NCBI RefSeq assembly: GCF_030269545.1
Contig: NZ_BSTN01000021.1
Span: forward strand, 1 to 64,000
Length of the DNA stretch: 64,000 nt
DNA from: Actinomadura sp. NBRC 104425
Lineage (GTDB): Bacteria > Actinomycetota > Actinomycetes > Streptosporangiales > Streptosporangiaceae
Direction: 5' to 3'
Numbering within the stretch: position 1 is the first letter of the stretch; every line of letters starts with the position of its first letter. Positions 60,020-64,000 of the stretch are shown here, piece after piece. The notes under the pieces are model-generated. The model was not told where the DNA came from. It searched no databases and was given only the letters and a program-made list of their open reading frames with translations. Both the position numbers and the translations under genes were made by a program.

Positions 60020-61227
60020 GACGGCATCCTCATGACGTCGACCTGCGATCCGGCGGGCAGCCTGCCGGCGTCCTCCGGCACGACGATCAGGCCGTCGGCC
60101 GACGCGAGGGAGGCCATCTGATGGGAGCCCTGCGCCCCGAGCGGCACCACGGACGGCGGTTCGCCCCCCGGCTGGCGCAGCTTCCCCCGCAGGAACTGGC
60201 GTATGCCCGTCGGGGAGATGACGTCATCGGTTAGCACCGCCCGCACCACGGGGAGCGGGTCGGGGGGCAGGCCCTGCATGACGCGCAGGGCGGGCCGTAC
60301 GAACACCTGGAACGACACGTAGGCGCTGACGGGGTTGCCCGGAAGGGTGAACACGGGTGTGCCTTTGAGAAGCCCGAACCCCTGGGGCTTGCCGGGACGC
60401 ATCGCGACCTTGTGGAAGCCGACCGTGCCCGTCCCCGCCAGCACCTCCTTGACCACGTCGCGCGCGCCCATCGACACCCCGCCTGAGGTGACGATCGCGT
60501 CGGCTCGGGTCAGCTGGTCCTCCAGGGCGTCCATGACCTTCTGGGGATCGTCCCCCACGGTGGCCTGCCGGTAACCGACTCCCCCGGCCTCGGCCACCGC
60601 GAGGGTGAGCATGTAGCTGTTGGAGTCCCAGATCTCCCCGGGGGCGAGCCGTTCGCCGGGCTCGCGCAGTTCGGTGCCCGTGGACAGCACCACGACGCGC
60701 GGCCTCGGCCGTACGGTGACGCGCGCACGGCCCACCGCGGCGATCATGCCGATCTGCGCCGCGCCCAGGCGGGTGCCGGGCTCGGCCACGACCTGGCCCG
60801 CCGCGACGTCCTCACCGGCCCTCCTGATGGAGTTGCCGGGGGGCGCGGGCCGGGTTATGCGCACCGAGGCGGTACCGCCGTCGGTCCACTCCACCGGGAC
60901 GACCGCGTCGGCCCCCGCGGGGATGGGCGCGCCGGTCATGATGCGCGCCGTCAGCCCCGGGCGTATGGCCGACACCCCCGGGTCCCCCGCGGCGATGTCG
61001 CCGACGACCGGGAGCACCACCGGATCGGTCTCCGACGCCCCTGCGACGTCGGCCGCCACCACCGCATACCCGTCCATGGCGGAGTTGTCGAACGGGGGAA
61101 GCGGCACGGGCGCCGGCACCGGCTCGGCCAGGACGGTGCCGTGCGCCTCCAGCAATGCCAGGTCCAGCGGCGGAAGCTCCCGGACGGCGCCCAGGATCTC
61201 CGCCAAATGCTCGTCGACGGTTCTCAT
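60016..61227 (-). CDS. glp: Gephyrin-like molybdotransferase (MoeA/Glp)
   Basis: 403 aa. PFDNSAMDGYAVVAADV, GAPIPAGADAVVPVE, VLSTGTELREPG, TSGGVSMGARDVVKE and LPGNPVSAYVSF span MoeA domains III-I-II-IV. In corynebacteria this gephyrin-like protein (Glp) also binds FtsZ and the membrane receptor GlpR; a GlpR-like gene is close by. ATG 61227 fits the ribosome site better than GTG 61233. Confidence 0.92.
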   Translation of the reverse strand: MRTVDEHLAEILGAVRELPPLDLALLEAHGTVLAEPVPAPVPLPPFDNSAMDGYAVVAADVAGASETDPVVLPVVGDIAAGDPGVSAIRPGLTARIMTGAPIPAGADAVVPVEWTDGGTASVRITRPAPPGNSIRRAGEDVAAGQVVAEPGTRLGAAQIGMIAAVGRARVTVRPRPRVVVLSTGTELREPGERLAPGEIWDSNSYMLTLAVAEAGGVGYRQATVGDDPQKVMDALEDQLTRADAIVTSGGVSMGARDVVKEVLAGTGTVGFHKVAMRPGKPQGFGLLKGTPVFTLPGNPVSAYVSFQVFVRPALRVMQGLPPDPLPVVRAVLTDDVISPTGIRQFLRGKLRQPGGEPPSVVPLGAQGSHQMASLASADGLIVVPEDAGRLPAGSQVDVMRMPS

Positions 61228-61264
61228 GCCCACGGTCCCCCAGTGTGGCGCGCGGCCACGGCGG

Positions 61265-62191
<927 letters not shown>

Positions 62192-62224
62192 AGAAAGACC
62201 CTAGTCATCAACGAGGACCGCAGC

Positions 62225-62809
62225 GTGCACCACACCGACGCCAAACTCTCGCGCCGCGCCGAACTGCTGGCCAGGCGCACGGCCATGGATTCGGGCGCGC
62301 GCGCCGCCGCGGCCCGTTCACTGCGGGACACGCTGTTGTCCACCCCCGAGGTGGAGATGGCGGGGACCATCGCGGCGTACGTGTCGATCGGCGCCGAGCC
62401 CGACACGCGGGGGCTGCTGTTCGCCTTGTGGAAGCGGGGCGCGTACGTGCTGCTGCCCCGTCTCCTGCCGGACCGCGACCTGGACTGGGCCTCCTACGAG
62501 GGGCCCGATTCGCTCGCTCCGGGGCCGCGCGGGCTGCTGGAGCCCACCGAGCCTTCCCGTGGGCCGGACGCTGTGGCAAGCGCGGACGTGGTGCTCGTCC
62601 CGGCGGTCGCCGTGGACCGCACGGGGATGCGGCTGGGCCGGGGCGGCGGTTCGTACGATCGCGCTCTGGCTCGGGTGGGCCCCGCCATCCTCACCGTGGC
62701 GCTGCTGTACGAGGGGGAGCTGGTCGACACCCTGCCCGCCGAACCGCACGACCAGCGGGTGCGAGCCGCCGTGACGCCGTCCGAGGGCCTTGTCCGCTTC
62801 CCGTTCTGA
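62225..62809 (+). CDS. 5-formyltetrahydrofolate cyclo-ligase
   Basis: 194 aa. IAAYVSIGAEPDTRGLL, VLVPAVAVDRTGMRLGRGGG and SYDRAL are the ATP/folate motifs. It converts 5-formyl-THF to 5,10-methenyl-THF. GTG start 62225 follows GAGGAC. The last codons TTC-CCG-TTC-TGA are the first copy of a 15-bp tandem repeat. Confidence 0.93.
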   Translation: MHHTDAKLSRRAELLARRTAMDSGARAAAARSLRDTLLSTPEVEMAGTIAAYVSIGAEPDTRGLLFALWKRGAYVLLPRLLPDRDLDWASYEGPDSLAPGPRGLLEPTEPSRGPDAVASADVVLVPAVAVDRTGMRLGRGGGSYDRALARVGPAILTVALLYEGELVDTLPAEPHDQRVRAAVTPSEGLVRFPF

Positions 62810-62932
62810 AGCTTCCCGTTCTGAAGCTTCCCGTTCTGAAGCTTCCCGTTCTGAAGCTTCCCGTACTGAAGCTTTCCGTACTGAAGCTTTCCGTACTGAA
62901 GCTTCCCGTCCTGAAGCTTCCCGTCCTGAAGC
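62798..62932. repeat. Nine tandem copies of a 15-bp unit at the 3' end of the cyclo-ligase gene
   Basis: Unit TTCCCGTTCTGAAGC. Copies 1-4 are identical, copy 5 has GTACT, copies 6-7 TTTCCGTACT, and copies 8-9 GTCCT. Each copy carries an in-frame TGA, and each junction forms the palindrome GAAGCTTC. A partial unit follows. The array fills most of the gap to the next gene. Confidence 0.9.
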
Positions 62933-63084
62933 TCCCGTCCCAGAGGTCGCGCCGGGGGCGGCGCCATCGCGTACGGGCGGGACCGGGGCGAGTACGGGCG
63001 GAAGGTCCGCCGTGCGTAGAGTTTTGATCGTCCGACCCCGTCCGCTGCCCCGCGGTCGCGTGCCGACGCAAGGGAGTCCTTCAG

Positions 63085-64000
63085 ATGACGAAGCCGTGGC
63101 GGATCCTCGCCCTGGCCCCGCTGGACCCGTCCCTGATCCGCGGCATCCTCGAACCGGTGGCGGGCGACGCGGCGGAACTCGTCTTCCCCGCGGAGCGGGA
63201 ACGGAGCGCGCTCCTGGACGCGCTGGCCGACGCCGAGCTGGTGCTGGCGGACTTCAGCGGACGTCTGGCGCTGGACGCCGAGGCCGTGGCGGCGGCACCG
63301 CGGCTGGCGTTCGTGCAGATGCCCGCCGTGGGCACGGACAGCCTCGACCTGGACGCGCTCACCGCCGCGGGTGTGCCCGTGGCCAACGCGGCGGGGGCCA
63401 ACGCCCGTTCGGTGGCCGAGTGGGCGGTCGGCGCCGCGTTCGCTCTCTGCCGCCACCTCGCGTGGTGCGACCGACGCGTCCGCGAGGGCGGATGGCCGCA
63501 GGTGGAGATGCTGGGGCGGGGCACCCGGGAACTGCGGGCCCAGCGCGTCGGAATCCTGGGGTACGGGGCGATCGGCTCCGAGACCGCCCGGCTGTTCCAG
63601 GCGCTGGGGTGCGCGGTGTCGTACTGGTCTCGCCGGCGGCGCCCCGACGCCACGGCCGCCTACCGTGAGCTGGACGACCTGCTCGCCAACTCGGACATCC
63701 TCGTGGTGACGCTGCCGCTCACGGACGAGACACGCGGCCTGCTGGGCCCCGACCGCCTCGCCCGCCTCCCCCAGGGGGCCATGCTGGTCAACGCGGCGCG
63801 CGGCGGCATCGCCCCTGACGAGGCGGTGCTGGCGGCGCTGGAGTCCGGGCGGCTGGGCGCCGCCGCGCTGGACGTGTTCGACGAGGAGCCGCCGCCCGCC
63901 GACAGCCCTCTGCGCCAGCACGAGAACGTGCTGCTGTCCCCGCATGCGGCCGGTACGACGCTGGACGCGCAGCTGGCGATCGCGTCGGCGGTGCAGGAGA
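63085..64000 (+). CDS. D-2-hydroxyacid dehydrogenase, NAD-binding, cut by window edge
   Basis: 305 codons are visible. RVGILGYGAIGSETARLF is the NAD loop; Arg in NAARGGIAPDEAVL, Glu in DVFDEEPPP and His in LLSPHAAG complete the catalytic set. FVQMPAVGTDSLDL and NARSVAEWAVG are typical of the GyaR/SerA-like group. Start ATG 63085 follows AAGGGAG. Only a few C-terminal residues should be missing. The substrate is unknown. Confidence 0.92.
   Translation, partial: MTKPWRILALAPLDPSLIRGILEPVAGDAAELVFPAERERSALLDALADAELVLADFSGRLALDAEAVAAAPRLAFVQMPAVGTDSLDLDALTAAGVPVANAAGANARSVAEWAVGAAFALCRHLAWCDRRVREGGWPQVEMLGRGTRELRAQRVGILGYGAIGSETARLFQALGCAVSYWSRRRRPDATAAYRELDDLLANSDILVVTLPLTDETRGLLGPDRLARLPQGAMLVNAARGGIAPDEAVLAALESGRLGAAALDVFDEEPPPADSPLRQHENVLLSPHAAGTTLDAQLAIASAVQE

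Noticed and set aside
62798..62932. A CRISPR array
   Set aside because: The units are contiguous 15-bp copies without spacers and no cas genes are present.
62790..63668. A repeat protein (Ser-Arg-Ser-Glu-Ala units) read across the 15-bp array
   Set aside because: The frame has no ribosome site and continues as a shadow of the hydroxyacid dehydrogenase.

Overview
The window is very GC-rich with actinomycete-type codon use, GTG starts, many 4-bp ATGA/GTGA gene overlaps, and typical actinobacterial genes (StrR/ParB-type regulator, mycofactocin-type SDR, c-di-AMP riboswitch, GlpR/SepX-like membrane protein). It looks like the chromosome of a filamentous actinomycete, perhaps of the Streptosporangiales/Thermomonosporaceae type. 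The genus is an inference.

Positions 1-31.2 kb hold most of a nonribosomal peptide cluster. A complete two-module NRPS (C-A-T-dual E/C-A-T, 15256-21714) reads as Asp-Asp from both A-domain pockets. A second NRPS, cut by the left edge, starts with an LCL-type condensation domain and could take the chain next. A fatty acyl-AMP ligase plus free-standing ACP suggests N-acylation. Tailoring candidates are a CmlA-type diiron hydroxylase, a TauD/SyrP-type hydroxylase, a P450, and two sulfotransferases, the second of which has lost two catalytic positions. An MbtH protein, an alpha/beta hydrolase, three ABC export systems and a cation/proton antiporter complete the set. A StrR-type regulator is encoded at 27471-28493, and four sites of the StrR type (GTTCRACTG-N10/11-CAGTTGAAC) lie in exactly three intergenic regions in front of the biosynthetic operons. 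The likely product is an acylated, hydroxylated and sulfated Asp-containing peptide. No thioesterase is in view, so the cluster continues to the left.

Positions 31.2-32.8 kb are a decayed stretch: an antiporter fragment, three degenerate ~162-bp repeats and the C-terminal remnant of a P450 whose heme Cys is Arg. Positions 32.8-37.5 kb hold a mycofactocin-type SDR, a tartrate/D-malate dehydrogenase, a LysR regulator and a dicarboxylate transporter; two identical-type LysR boxes connect them. Positions 37.5-41.2 kb carry a PadR-ABC transporter operon and two small secreted SH3-like proteins, one apparently frameshifted. Cytochrome bd oxidase (cydAB) follows.

Positions 44.1-45.5 kb hold a c-di-AMP riboswitch followed by a 25-codon ORF and a peptidoglycan amidase. 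Positions 45.7-53.5 kb contain a tctA remnant, two unrecognised proteins, and an IclR-controlled catabolic operon (NTF2-like, two SDRs, a flavoprotein dehydrogenase, an MFS importer). Positions 53.5-57.1 kb are accessory: two hypothetical proteins, an XRE/DUF5753 regulator and a broken tyrosine integrase next to tRNA-Ala(CGC).

Positions 57.2-64 kb are conserved chromosome: GlpR/SepX-like protein, GNAT, mog, moaC, gephyrin-like Glp/MoeA, galU, 5-formyl-THF cyclo-ligase with a nine-copy 15-bp tandem repeat at its stop codon, and a D-2-hydroxyacid dehydrogenase running off the right edge.
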